The notes beneath the pieces are model-generated. The model was not told where the DNA came from. It worked only from the letters and a program-made list of their open reading frames with translations, and did not search any database. Positions 52,315-60,696 of a DNA stretch of 64,000 nt are shown piece after piece. This DNA comes from Pempheris klunzingeri (lineage: Eukaryota; Chordata; Actinopteri; Acropomatiformes; Pempheridae): the NCBI RefSeq assembly GCF_042242105.1, contig NC_092014.1:4713874-4777873 (forward strand). Reading direction: 5' to 3'. Numbering within the stretch: the stretch's first letter is position 1; the number at the start of each line of letters is the position of its first letter. The translations under genes and the position numbers were made by a program.

Positions 52315-55300
52315 TCCCTCCCTCTACTCCCCTCTTGCTCTCACCACTGACAAACAGGGAAGGGATGTGGAGGAGGTATCCATTGCAGTTGGCCGTCTCC
52401 CCCTCCTTTGGCCCCCTGTACCACCTCAGGCCCTTCTCCAGGCTCCTGCTGACCGTCTCCAGTGTGACCCTCCCAACATGGCTGCCTGGTACAGACATCA
52501 CTATCCAGAAGTGGGCCACAACACTCCCCTGCCTGCAGCACACACAGCAGAGGCCTAAACTCACATAGCAGTTAAAGATATAGAGGAATGACAAGAGACG
52601 AACAGTAAATCATGCAAGTGATTACGAACATTTATCAGGGTGAGAAGCAGCGTTTCAAAGCAGCGTCTTCTCTCATTGAGAGTTTTGAGTGTGTTGCACC
52701 TGCATCCTGTGCTAAATGTGGCCATAAGAGCGTTCTGTTGCACCTGTAATCACACCCAGTAGTGACGCCACAGTACAGAGTACACTTCTACATCAGTGCA
52801 GCAAGCTGAGAAATAGTATTTACAGCTATTGATAGGCTGCGTTTTTAATCCCTGGATGATGAATCTGACGTGTTTGAGATTGTTGGAAACTTTGTGGTCT
52901 TGAATAGACTATAGAATACAGTTAAACTGTCCATGGTGGGGCAGAGATATAGTTGTAGATTTAAAAAAAAGATCATCATCAGGTTAAAATATGGTTTGCT
53001 CTCAACTTCTTTTGTAGCACAACAAAGATTATTCTTTAAAAAGGACCAAGAGCAGAATATAAAAGCTTTCAATGCAGTTTACAGGCGCAAACTAGATGCT
53101 CAAGAGCACCTTTTTGACTATATGATATTCCATACATCAGTGCTTATTATTAAAAGTGAGAGGGTCAGTAACTGCAACAGAAACAAAGGGGGCACCTCAG
53201 CTGCCACTGAGACAAACACCCTCGTTAAGGGTGGTCATTCCATTTATCAAGTTATTATACAGTTGTTATACTCCTCAGTTATCATTTCTGAACTATAACA
53301 AAACGTGTGATCCACGCACCCAAAGGCGAACACAGTTGTGTAGTTGAAATACCGGCAAAGACTTGAGCCCTTCATTATCTTCTCTACCTGAAAGACAGAG
53401 AACGACACTATCACCTGTCCATATGTGAGTATACAACGGCATCATACATGGAAGTATTATTGGACATGATCCAGCATGTTACTCCTGAATGATCATTTGG
53501 GATCATTCTCGATTCTATTCTTTCCTGATTTGATGTTCAGACCAAGTGAATGGTGGTTTACTGTAGTGTGCCTCCTTAAGGCTTCTTTAGACACATTTTC
53601 TCCATTCCAGTCTTGTCTTTTTTAAAAGATTTTTTTTTTTTTACAAATTGGACTGCCTCATCTGAACTACTTTTGCAAGATACAATAATAATGAAATTTC
53701 TCCAGGGGCATTGATCTGAGTGAAGCAATCTACCACAGTCTTACTAAGTAATTTCCAACCAGAGGATAGCTGAAAAATGTCCTGTCATTGTGTTGTGAAA
53801 ATGACATGAACAAATGGAAAACCAGCAGCAGACTGGGTCCCTTAGGGCTTGAACAGAGTTATTCTTGTATTCATCTGTATCTGAGGATTTCATGGTCCCT
53901 GCTCACCATGTGCTGCACTCCCTTGGCCTCTTTCCTGAATGCACGGCTGTTGTGATGGGACAGATCAGCGGAGAAGTTCCTGTTGAGGATGGACAGGTGT
54001 GCCAGGTACTGCTGCTGGACAGGAGGCTCCAACACCCAAACCCTGTATTCTGTTACAGGGGAGGATATGAAGATAAAGTTCAACTCAGCATGAATAAACA
54101 GGACTGAAGAGGGTTCAACCATGCTAGCAACTCTGTGAGGCTGTGCTTAGGCACAGCGTTCATTTGAGGTAAATGCTAATGTCAGTGTGCTAACATGCTC
54201 TCAGTGCCAATGCTAATGTGCTGATGTTTAGCAGGTATAATGTTCAGTGTGTCAGCGTGCTAACATTTGCTAATTAGCAGTAAAAACAAAACACAGCTCA
54301 AGCAGATGGGGATGTCATTAGTTGATGAAGCTACTTAGCCATAAATAAAGAATTAAAATTGTGATCAGATCATGGCAGTAGATTAAGAAGTTATTACTTT
54401 TCATCCCAAGAGGAACATGAATCCATCCAATGAGCTGTTGAGACGATGTCACTCAAAACTCATGATGGCACCACAGGAAAAGCCATCATCTCAGAACAAT
54501 GAATATAATTTGGCCTGCTGTTCATGCAACAGAATACGTCAGGGGATCCCCAAAGTCATGAAGCATCCTCTGACACCCACAAATACAATTTCTATTTAGA
54601 ACTTTGAGATATTAAAAGCCAAAAATGTCAATTTGCTGGTGGAGTAAGGGGAAAAGTCAGGGGATCAGTGGGATTCATCCTCTGGAGAACATGAATCTGA
54701 AGAAAATGTCATGGCAATAAATAGAGTACAAGACTGACTTTGCCTTGCATGACGCTGACTTAAAATTAAAAACAACAACAAAAAAACTCCATACCCAGGA
54801 AGTACCAGGCTAGCGTGGCTCCTGCACCTATGAGGATCATGAGGATGAGGATGGCCAGGAGACACTTGCAGGACCGAGTCTTCCTGGTGGGTGGAGCCAT
54901 AGCTTGTCCACCAGTTCCTACCTATGGAGGAACAGACAAAACTTTAACTGTCTATACCCAGTCTGAAGTATCCTCTTGCATATAATCTGAGTGAGGGCAC
55001 ACGAGGAGCACTGAGATGGTTTCCCAGTGGATTATATGACACCACGGGGTTGTTATAGTTTCTCTGTTTCTTTTCCCTGGTGAACTCTATCCTAAATTAG
55101 AAACAACATGATCTAAACAGCGAACATTACACTTACTCGCCCACGATCAGCATATACTGATTTATTTCCTTGTTATGGTCTCTATTGTTTACAAATTTTG
55201 AATTACTCCTGAAGCGTTGCCTTTTTTTTTTTTCAAGAAAGCATTTATGTTTGCTTCTCTGTCCTATGAACAATAAGTAGACATATCTGCTGAAACGTGG

Positions 55301-56308
55301 GAGAAGTTATGATACCTTCATATTTGAACGTTTTCATCAAAGCCAAACATGTCAATAAACGCTCAATTAAAAGGTCTAATTTATTGTATTGAGTGCAGTC
55401 CCAACATGGCCCACATGCTTTCAGTTTCAGAGGATAATTCAGGCATGATAATAACTATACATATTACTCATGTTTTGGATATTTACAAATTCACTTTAAT
55501 AGTCTTTGTTGTTTTGTTGCCAGTAAACCAGCTTCATCATGAATGAACAACAACATGGCTGAAAATGAACAAAATTCTTATAATTTGGATATGCTTGATT
55601 TTTTTTATTATATATCATATAGTGTTTGTTTTGCAGAGTTTGCTTAAAAGAGAAAACTCTGGTGGCTTCATTAACCACAATGCAACTTGATCTACAGAGG
55701 TGTTCTTTATAATTCCTCACCCACTGATTTCTTTCCTTTTCCAACTTCAAAACCATCAAGTCACGTGACATCAACTGAGGCAATCTACAGAAAGCCTTTA
55801 TAGGCTTTCTCACACACACAGTGGTAGTCCCTAAGACCTGTAAACACACTTTGATGTTTAAAATAGGTGAAGCTCCCCTTTAAGGCTGTTTTTTCACGCT
55901 GTATTGTAGGACATTTTCACTGAGAAACACATGACAGGAAGAGGTTCTAAGTGCAGGAAACTGAAAAGCAGTTACTATTCAGCTGCAGACATGAGCCTTG
56001 AGCTAAAGGCTTTCACAGTATTTTTGATTTGTGTTTTGAATGCACATTTTATTCCTGCATCTGCAACCAGAGCAAACAACATTCAAAGCCCAAACAAGCC
56101 CCCAGTTGTCTACATTTTTAGTCTTCTGTTGAACACTTACTCTAATAAACACCACCATTTTTACATGAATTAATCAGAAAATACTGAGTGAAAAAAAACA
56201 GACTTGGGTTATTTCAGTATTACCATTACTGACCGCATTGTTGAGGGAAGCAGGAGTGACCCCCAGGTCACATGAAATTGACTTCTTAGAGCCGTTCCCG
56301 AGCGCCAT
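42932..56308 (-). CDS. tmprss6: Transmembrane serine protease 6 / matriptase-2 (17 coding exons, 795 aa)
   Basis: Type II membrane serine protease, known in mammals as a liver enzyme that dampens BMP signalling through hemojuvelin and so lowers hepcidin. All 17 exons join in phase (2388 bases with stop), close to the human length of 811. Order: cytoplasmic tail 1-45, membrane anchor about 46-63, SEA about 70-200, two CUB domains (about 203-314 and 316-436), three LDL-receptor class A repeats (437-546), activation site R556|IVGG, and protease to 795. The triad H597, D648, S744 is intact and D738 sets trypsin-like specificity. Signature stretches shared with human include [31 protein letters not shown] and [11 protein letters not shown]. 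The ATG at 56308 has a good context (GCA ATG G). A second in-frame ATG is codon 33. il2rb lies upstream on the same strand. Confidence 0.96.
43540..43830 (+). repeat. Dispersed repeat shared with 22485-22680
   Basis: GCTGTTAAATGCTCCACTAT, GTTCACCAGCTTGTTGCTAA and ATTTGGTGCTGGCCAGGTAG match the copy at 22.5 kb. It lies in tmprss6 intron 16 and is of unknown class. Confidence 0.55.
44070..44206 (-). CDS. tmprss6: tmprss6 exon 16
   Basis: Residues 696-741 of the protease, including [14 protein letters not shown] and [19 protein letters not shown] with the S1-pocket D738. Enters in phase 1, leaves in phase 0 at a GTACAA donor. Confidence 0.95.
44207..45810. other. tmprss6 intron 15
   Basis: 1.6-kb intron without a recognised feature. 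Confidence 0.6.
45811..46088 (-). CDS. tmprss6: tmprss6 exon 15
   Basis: Residues 603-695. Contains WTVYLGK, the SHDYDLALL block with catalytic D648, and [12 protein letters not shown]. Strong acceptor CCGCTCCTGCAG, donor GTAAGG, phases 2 in and 1 out. Confidence 0.95.
46589..46757 (-). CDS. tmprss6: tmprss6 exon 14
   Basis: Residues 547-602. Starts at the DCG linker cysteine, includes the activation site SSRIVGG and ends just after AAHC with catalytic H597. Donor GTAAGT. Confidence 0.96.
46919..47035 (-). CDS. tmprss6: tmprss6 exon 13 (LDL-A repeat 3)
   Basis: Encodes one LDL-receptor class A module with six cysteines and the acidic [11 protein letters not shown] calcium motif. Symmetric phase 1. 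Its acceptor is preceded directly by a (TG)n tract instead of an ordinary pyrimidine tract. Confidence 0.95.
47040..47073. repeat. (CA)n microsatellite next to exon 13 acceptor
   Basis: On the transcribed strand this reads (UG)n and ends two bases before the CCAG... acceptor of exon 13, so it takes the place of the polypyrimidine tract. Confidence 0.95.
47232..47266. repeat. (GT)n microsatellite in tmprss6 intron 12
   Basis: Reads (AC)n in the tmprss6 pre-mRNA, beginning about 48 bases after the exon 12 donor. It is complementary to the (UG)n tract at the other end of the same 278-base intron. Confidence 0.95.
47314..47427 (-). CDS. tmprss6: tmprss6 exon 12 (LDL-A repeat 2)
   Basis: Second LDL-A module, with six cysteines and the [11 protein letters not shown] motif. 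Symmetric phase 1, donor GTAAGA. Confidence 0.95.
47428..48270. other. tmprss6 intron 11
   Basis: No feature recognised in this 0.84-kb intron. Confidence 0.6.
48271..48369 (-). CDS. tmprss6: tmprss6 exon 11 (LDL-A repeat 1)
   Basis: First LDL-A module, with [19 protein letters not shown] and [11 protein letters not shown], nearly identical to the mammalian module. Symmetric phase 1. Confidence 0.96.
48833..48975 (-). CDS. tmprss6: tmprss6 exon 10 (end of CUB 2)
   Basis: Contains [13 protein letters not shown] and [18 protein letters not shown], the last strands of the second CUB domain. Phases 2 in and 1 out, donor GTAAGT. Confidence 0.95.
48976..49985. other. tmprss6 intron 9
   Basis: About 1 kb; no recognised feature. 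Confidence 0.6.
49986..50095 (-). CDS. tmprss6: tmprss6 exon 9 (CUB 2)
   Basis: Encodes [13 protein letters not shown], matching the human CTQGQWTIQNRR. The donor is CGGAG|GTGGGC, the weakest of the gene, but reading phase and homology fix it. Confidence 0.93.
50198..50310 (-). CDS. tmprss6: tmprss6 exon 8 (start of CUB 2)
   Basis: Contains [20 protein letters not shown], the usual opening of a CUB domain. Phase 1 in, phase 0 out, donor GTAAGA. Confidence 0.95.
50311..51099. other. tmprss6 intron 7
   Basis: 0.79-kb intron without recognised elements. Confidence 0.6.
51100..51236 (-). CDS. tmprss6: tmprss6 exon 7 (end of CUB 1)
   Basis: Contains [17 protein letters not shown] and [19 protein letters not shown], aligned with human VYGCSRQEPVVEVLASG and VVWKKGLHSYYDPFVLS. 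Donor GTAAGA. Confidence 0.95.
51357..51561 (-). CDS. tmprss6: tmprss6 exon 6 (CUB 1)
   Basis: Contains [16 protein letters not shown] and [12 protein letters not shown], matching the human CUB 1 stretch LAECRDRLAMYD. Donor GTGAGT, phases 1 in and 2 out. Confidence 0.95.
51562..52344. other. tmprss6 intron 5
   Basis: Includes a (CA)n microsatellite at 52276-52312, read as (UG)n in the transcript, starting about 32 bases after the exon 5 donor. Confidence 0.7.
52345..52532 (-). CDS. tmprss6: tmprss6 exon 5 (SEA domain)
   Basis: Encodes the larger part of the SEA domain, with [15 protein letters not shown] and [12 protein letters not shown]. Acceptor TGTGTGTGCTGCAG, donor GTGAGA, phases 2 in and 1 out. 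Confidence 0.92.
52533..53319. other. tmprss6 intron 4
   Basis: 0.79 kb with no recognised feature. Confidence 0.6.
53320..53387 (-). CDS. tmprss6: tmprss6 exon 4 (SEA domain)
   Basis: Short exon encoding [20 protein letters not shown]. Phase 0 in, phase 2 out, with acceptor TGTCTTTCAG and donor GTGCGT. Confidence 0.9.
53907..54049 (-). CDS. tmprss6: tmprss6 exon 3 (SEA start)
   Basis: Encodes [20 protein letters not shown], matching human LRVLNRHFSQDLTRRESS. Phase 1 in, phase 0 out at donor GTGAGC. Confidence 0.93.
54120..54740 (+). repeat. Dispersed fish repeat ('GCTAAC' plus 'CCATCCAATAG' units)
   Basis: The most complete copy in the window, in tmprss6 intron 2. It has GCTAATGTGCTGATGTTTAG, CTAACATTTGCTAATTAGCA and GATGGGGATGTCATTAG, then GAACATGAATCCATCCAATG and AAAGTCAGGGGATCAGTGGG units. 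It links the fragments at 4615-4790 and 29771-30030 into one family. Confidence 0.65.
54795..54921 (-). CDS. tmprss6: tmprss6 exon 2 (membrane anchor)
   Basis: Residues 26-67. The basic KTRSCK stretch precedes a hydrophobic span (46-63) and WYFLE, as in human WYFLG. An internal ATG (codon 33) could serve as an alternative start. Confidence 0.9.
54922..56233. other. tmprss6 intron 1
   Basis: 1.3-kb intron with no recognised feature. Confidence 0.55.
56234..56308 (-). CDS. tmprss6: tmprss6 exon 1 (start codon)
   Basis: Encodes residues 1-25, the Ser/Gly/Asn-rich cytoplasmic tail. Donor GTCAGT, phase 0. The ATG lies in GACGCAATGG. Support is from phase and position, since this tail is not conserved with mammals. 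A CACGTG motif lies about 10 bases upstream in the untranslated region. Confidence 0.75.
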
Positions 56309-56329
56309 TGCGTCACTCCACGTGCTTTC

Positions 56330-59289
56330 TTCCTTGAGAAATCATCTCACTGTCCATGGGGAGGCTCACTGATGTCCAAATCACAAATTTAACAGCTCTT
56401 ATTTAGCATCTCTTGTAAGCACATAACCAGACATGTTTCCCTGACAGACAGAGAAACATGTGTTGCATCTGTTTGTAAGTCCAAAGGTAAAAAGAAAAAA
56501 AAAGTCAATCAATATTTCCCAAAGCTAGTGTGGATCTGTCCATCGCTTAGAGAAAGTTCTGTGCTTCAGGTGAAAAAAAAATCAAAATACATCCATACAG
56601 TTGTAACTGATCTCTTGGTCATAACCAGACAAACATGCTGCAGAGCACTTTCACATCTGAAAAGGAGCAGCAGTGACTCAGGTAGGTGCAGGTATATTGA
56701 TGCCACTGCTCATTACCTAGCAACAGTGATGCTCCCGCTCAACTCACCTGCACAACTTATTCTCATGGGTATGAAACACGTATCAGACGTATCAGTGTAT
56801 GTGCTCAACTCATTTCCCAGAGTTCATTTCACTTTCCATACAAACAAGAAATCCCAGTGGGCAGTCAAGGGAGTGTGCAGCACAGAGAGACAGGCAACAA
56901 TCTGTGTATGTTTGTGTGTGAGTTTCAATCATAATCATAGCCGCTACCTGTTAATTATTCATTTGTTTTTCCCCTGTGCAATACTGTGCAATATACACCT
57001 CCCGTGCAATACAAACATGTATATGTTTTGTATTTGTCTTCTAGTTTTATTTTATTATTTGTATTTATTTTTATATTCTTTACATCCTGTGTTTTAGCAC
57101 TACTTCCGTTACTGATGCTTCACACTGACATCTTGGCTCCCTGCTGCTGCAACATGTGAATCATGTGAGATAAATAAAAGTCTCTCTTATCTCTTATCTC
57201 ACCTCAGGCACAAAATAAACTATATTTCTACCTCAGTTGTTATGTATATCAAATTCAAGCTTGTTGTGGAAAAATTGGGAAACACTAGCTTATGTTAAAT
57301 CATATGTTCAGAATATAACATGACATTTTCTCCATTTCTCCTACTCTCCCCAGAAAATGTTTGTAATAAACAAAATTGGCTCTTTCAGCTGTCTGGACAT
57401 TGTGCTGAAGTGGGTTTTTAGGATCACGTCAAACACTTACGGAACAAGAAATCCAGGATATCTTTAAAATAAGAACCCAAAACTACTCCCATTTCTCATT
57501 TATCTTAAGAGGAATTTCCCTATTTTAGTCACAGCATACAGAGAAAGCAACAACACAACGAGACCTGGAAAGTGAGTGGGGATAGTGGTGCACATTTAGG
57601 TTGTTCATCCATTTATGAATAATAATGAAACAATAATAGATAACAAGGTTGCATTTCTTTTAATGTTGCAACACAGATTTTACAGAGGTGAATGGCTGAT
57701 TTATCTTCACAGTCAATAGTTTTTCACATAGGTGCCATACAAATCATTGTTTGTACACTGTAGCACCAACGTGAAGCATGTACATGAACACAAGAGAGTA
57801 TCAGTAAACATTTCAGATTACAACAGTTGATGCAGTTGGTGTGGTGGCAATGCACTGATAAAAGGGGAGATGAAGAAAACTGATAAGTATAAATAGTGCA
57901 GACTTCAAAACATCCAAAAATAAATGCTAAAAGGTAGGAAACACATTTAAGATGTTTGAAAGCTGAATGTAAGCAAATAGTTTTTAATGGCAAACCTTTA
58001 TGTTCCTTTATTCACTCAGTATGAAAATAAGTCTGAAATTAGCCAGACTACTCAAAGTGATCTAAGCTAAAAACACAAACAAACAAACAAATAAGTAAAA
58101 CCAATATCATGAAATTTAAGAAAAGAGGCAAGCAATTACATTTTCCTTTTCAATATACCTCTGACCTCTGAATCCAATGATACTGAATCCATGCACAGGA
58201 ATTATGGCTATATGAACACACGATCACATCCTCATCACTCAGATTAGTAACTTGGATACCGTGCTTTTGTACATCCACATCTTTGTCAGAAATTTGATTT
58301 TGGATAAAACATGCACGTAAAAGAAATGTCTCTCTCGAGCAGCCGGTCCTTATACTAAAATCAATAATACTTTTTTCAAGCGGGCTAAAACAACCAAGGT
58401 TAACATAGTAGTTTGAATGAGAACAAAGGAGTAAGTGAAGTTACATAGTATATAGATTAACAAAGGCCGTGGTGGATGGATGGGTCAAACGCAGGACTGT
58501 CACCCTCGAGACTGCTGTTCATTTTCCGTGTCACATTAAAAGTCTGTCTTGACTTATTTTAAGTGACATAAGACGTAAGTTTCGTGATGTAGCTTCATCT
58601 GTTCTGTATCTATAGTACTTACTAACACACACACAGACCATACCCTTCTCCTAAACCCAATCAAGTAGTTTTGGTGCCTACATTTAACATTTCACAATAT
58701 TAAATGAACATGTTTGTGTCTGCGTCCTGTCTGTCCTATGGATGGGCACGCTTGTTTCAGTGTAAACTGATCGTGCACGTGTTGATCTAAGGCTATTGTC
58801 CTGAAATTGCTGTCACAATTGCTCTCACATTATATCAGTGGCAGCACAGCAATATAAAAACCCCATGAAAAACAAAACACAGGTAAAACTGTCACAAAGA
58901 ACACAAAATATAATATACATGTTTATCTACTGTTGTTCTGATGTTTAAAGGATACAAATAACTTCACATAGATTAAAACATTAAGAATGGGCATAGGTCT
59001 CCTTTTTTTTGTCATTGTTTAGGTTTTTACTTACTTTCATGTAAGTAGATTAACAAACCAGCTTAAATTGTCACCCGTTTAGACGCTCAACATTCTTGTT
59101 GCAGAGTTGTGAGTCTTTGCAGATCTTAAAACAGATAAACATTCATTTAACTCTTCCATTAGTGTCTCTCTTCAGATTTGGCAGGGTCTGTTTTGTGACT
59201 CCATAGTTCACGAGAAAGCAGGTTTGCTGAAAAGTTTAAGTCTCTGTGAAAGATAAAATTCTTCATTGTCAGTTCTCTGCCAAAAATGA
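56330..59289. other. tmprss6-il2rb intergenic region
   Basis: Should hold the tmprss6 promoter and the il2rb 3' UTR. No TATA box or other element could be assigned with confidence. The long plus-strand frame at 56.5-57.1 kb has no recognisable domain. Confidence 0.5.
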
Positions 59290-59455
59290 AATCTCTTTAT
59301 CACGCCAGCGTCATACCCAGGGACAACCCACACAACCATGGGGGGTGCCTGTAAATTCAACACATAGAAAAGCCCCAGCTGGCCAGCAGTTTTTGAACCC
59401 ACAACCTTCTTAATGTGAGGAACCAGTGCTAAAAACCACTATGCTACCCACATAT
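59290..59455 (-). repeat. Fish retroposon fragment near il2rb 3' end
   Basis: On the minus strand GGTAGCATAGTGGTTTTTAG, CACTGGTTCCTCACATTAAG and AAGGTTGTGGGTTCAAAAAC correspond to the well-known 'agtggttagcac..cctcacagcaagaaggt..gggttcgaa' head of a teleost tRNA-like retroposon, followed by GTGTGGGTTGTCCCTGGGTA. Confidence 0.6.
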
Positions 59456-59697
59456 TATAAATGATAAATAACTGATAAATATGCATCATAAGACTATGTA
59501 TAAAACATACATTCAATATAATAAACTCATCTTCAAGAGTTGAACAGTAAATAAATGTTCACATGATGTCACATACTATTGAGAACAATCAACTAACTTG
59601 CATTAGCTATCAGGCAGTCATGAATCCTCATCAATCCTGCACATGCTACATATCACGCCGTGCAGTATTTACTGTTAGGTCTACTGAAAAGCTGTTT

Positions 59698-60696
59698 TTA
59701 GCTTTGTTCCTGTCTAACTGGCAAGTATCCATCACCAGAGGACTCCACAGACATGCTAATTGACATGAGAGCGATTTTCTCCAGGATGTGACTCGGCAGA
59801 GGTCGCTGAGATGAGCTCAAATGTGGCCCAAAGAAGTTCAAAGGACTTGGTGGGGAAGAGGGCAGGGAGTATGATATGGGGCTAGAAGGAGGGGAAGTAG
59901 GAGGAAACAAGAGGTTTGTGAATTCAGTGGACTTGTCCACATCCTCCAGACTCTCCTCCTGACTCACCTGCTCCTCAACCTCGCTACAAATGCCGGAATC
60001 CAGGCTAGGGAGCTCGGGGCTGTCAGGCTCCAGTTTCTGGACTCGCTCGTAATCAGAGCAAACCTGAATGGACCCTTTGCCAAAAATACCCCCACTGCCT
60101 CTAAACAGCCTCTGAAAATGTTCTTCTTTTCTATTCTCTCCCTCCCTCTCTTCCTCTCCTTCAGTGTGGCTATCAGTCACAGTGATGCTATCTTCCTCCA
60201 GGCTCTCTTGACTGACCTCTTCGCCGCTGTGCACACCTGAATCTAGACTCTGGAGTCTGAAGCACTCGACCTGCTTCTCAACCTTCTCATAGTCTGAAAT
60301 CACCACCATAGGCTCACTGTTGTTGCTGCCGTTGGAGAGCAACTGTAGGATCTCCACTTCTTCCCCTCTTACTTCATCCCTATCCTGCTCTACATTTTTA
60401 CCTTCACCTTGACTACCAACTGGTCCGTAAGGTGTTTCAGCACCACAAGGCTCCAGATTCCCCACAGTGAGCGAGGAGATAGGAGGAGGGGGAGACAGCT
60501 GAGAGTAAATGGGGTTGGAGAAGTTGGAACTAGTCAACTTGTCGCGGCTTTCACTTCTCATCTTCTCCAGCAGGGAAGCTTCTGATCCAAAGGGTGTGAC
60601 GGCATCCAGAGTCGACATTACCTCTACAGAGACGGTTTCCTCTGGTGTCAAGAAGGAATTGAAGGATTCGCTGGTGAAGTGAGGGCTCAACCAGTC
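59698..60696 (-). CDS. il2rb: il2rb last exon (cytoplasmic tail)
   Basis: 332 codons plus stop, acidic and Ser-rich, phase 0. Six tyrosines: NPIYSQL, ETPYGPV, SDYEKV, SDYERV, ISYSLP and DGYLPV. The SDYE[KR]V blocks and the sequence after each form a duplicated module, and each copy holds a DSG(V/I)xS motif. Confidence 0.9.
   Translation of the reverse strand, partial: DWLSPHFTSESFNSFLTPEETVSVEVMSTLDAVTPFGSEASLLEKMRSESRDKLTSSNFSNPIYSQLSPPPPISSLTVGNLEPCGAETPYGPVGSQGEGKNVEQDRDEVRGEEVEILQLLSNGSNNSEPMVVISDYEKVEKQVECFRLQSLDSGVHSGEEVSQESLEEDSITVTDSHTEGEEEREGENRKEEHFQRLFRGSGGIFGKGSIQVCSDYERVQKLEPDSPELPSLDSGICSEVEEQVSQEESLEDVDKSTEFTNLLFPPTSPPSSPISYSLPSSPPSPLNFFGPHLSSSQRPLPSHILEKIALMSISMSVESSGDGYLPVRQEQS

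Noticed and set aside
56528..57097. 189-codon plus-strand open frame upstream of tmprss6
   Set aside because: No recognisable domain, AT-rich 3' half and no conserved residues that I can name; most likely chance.
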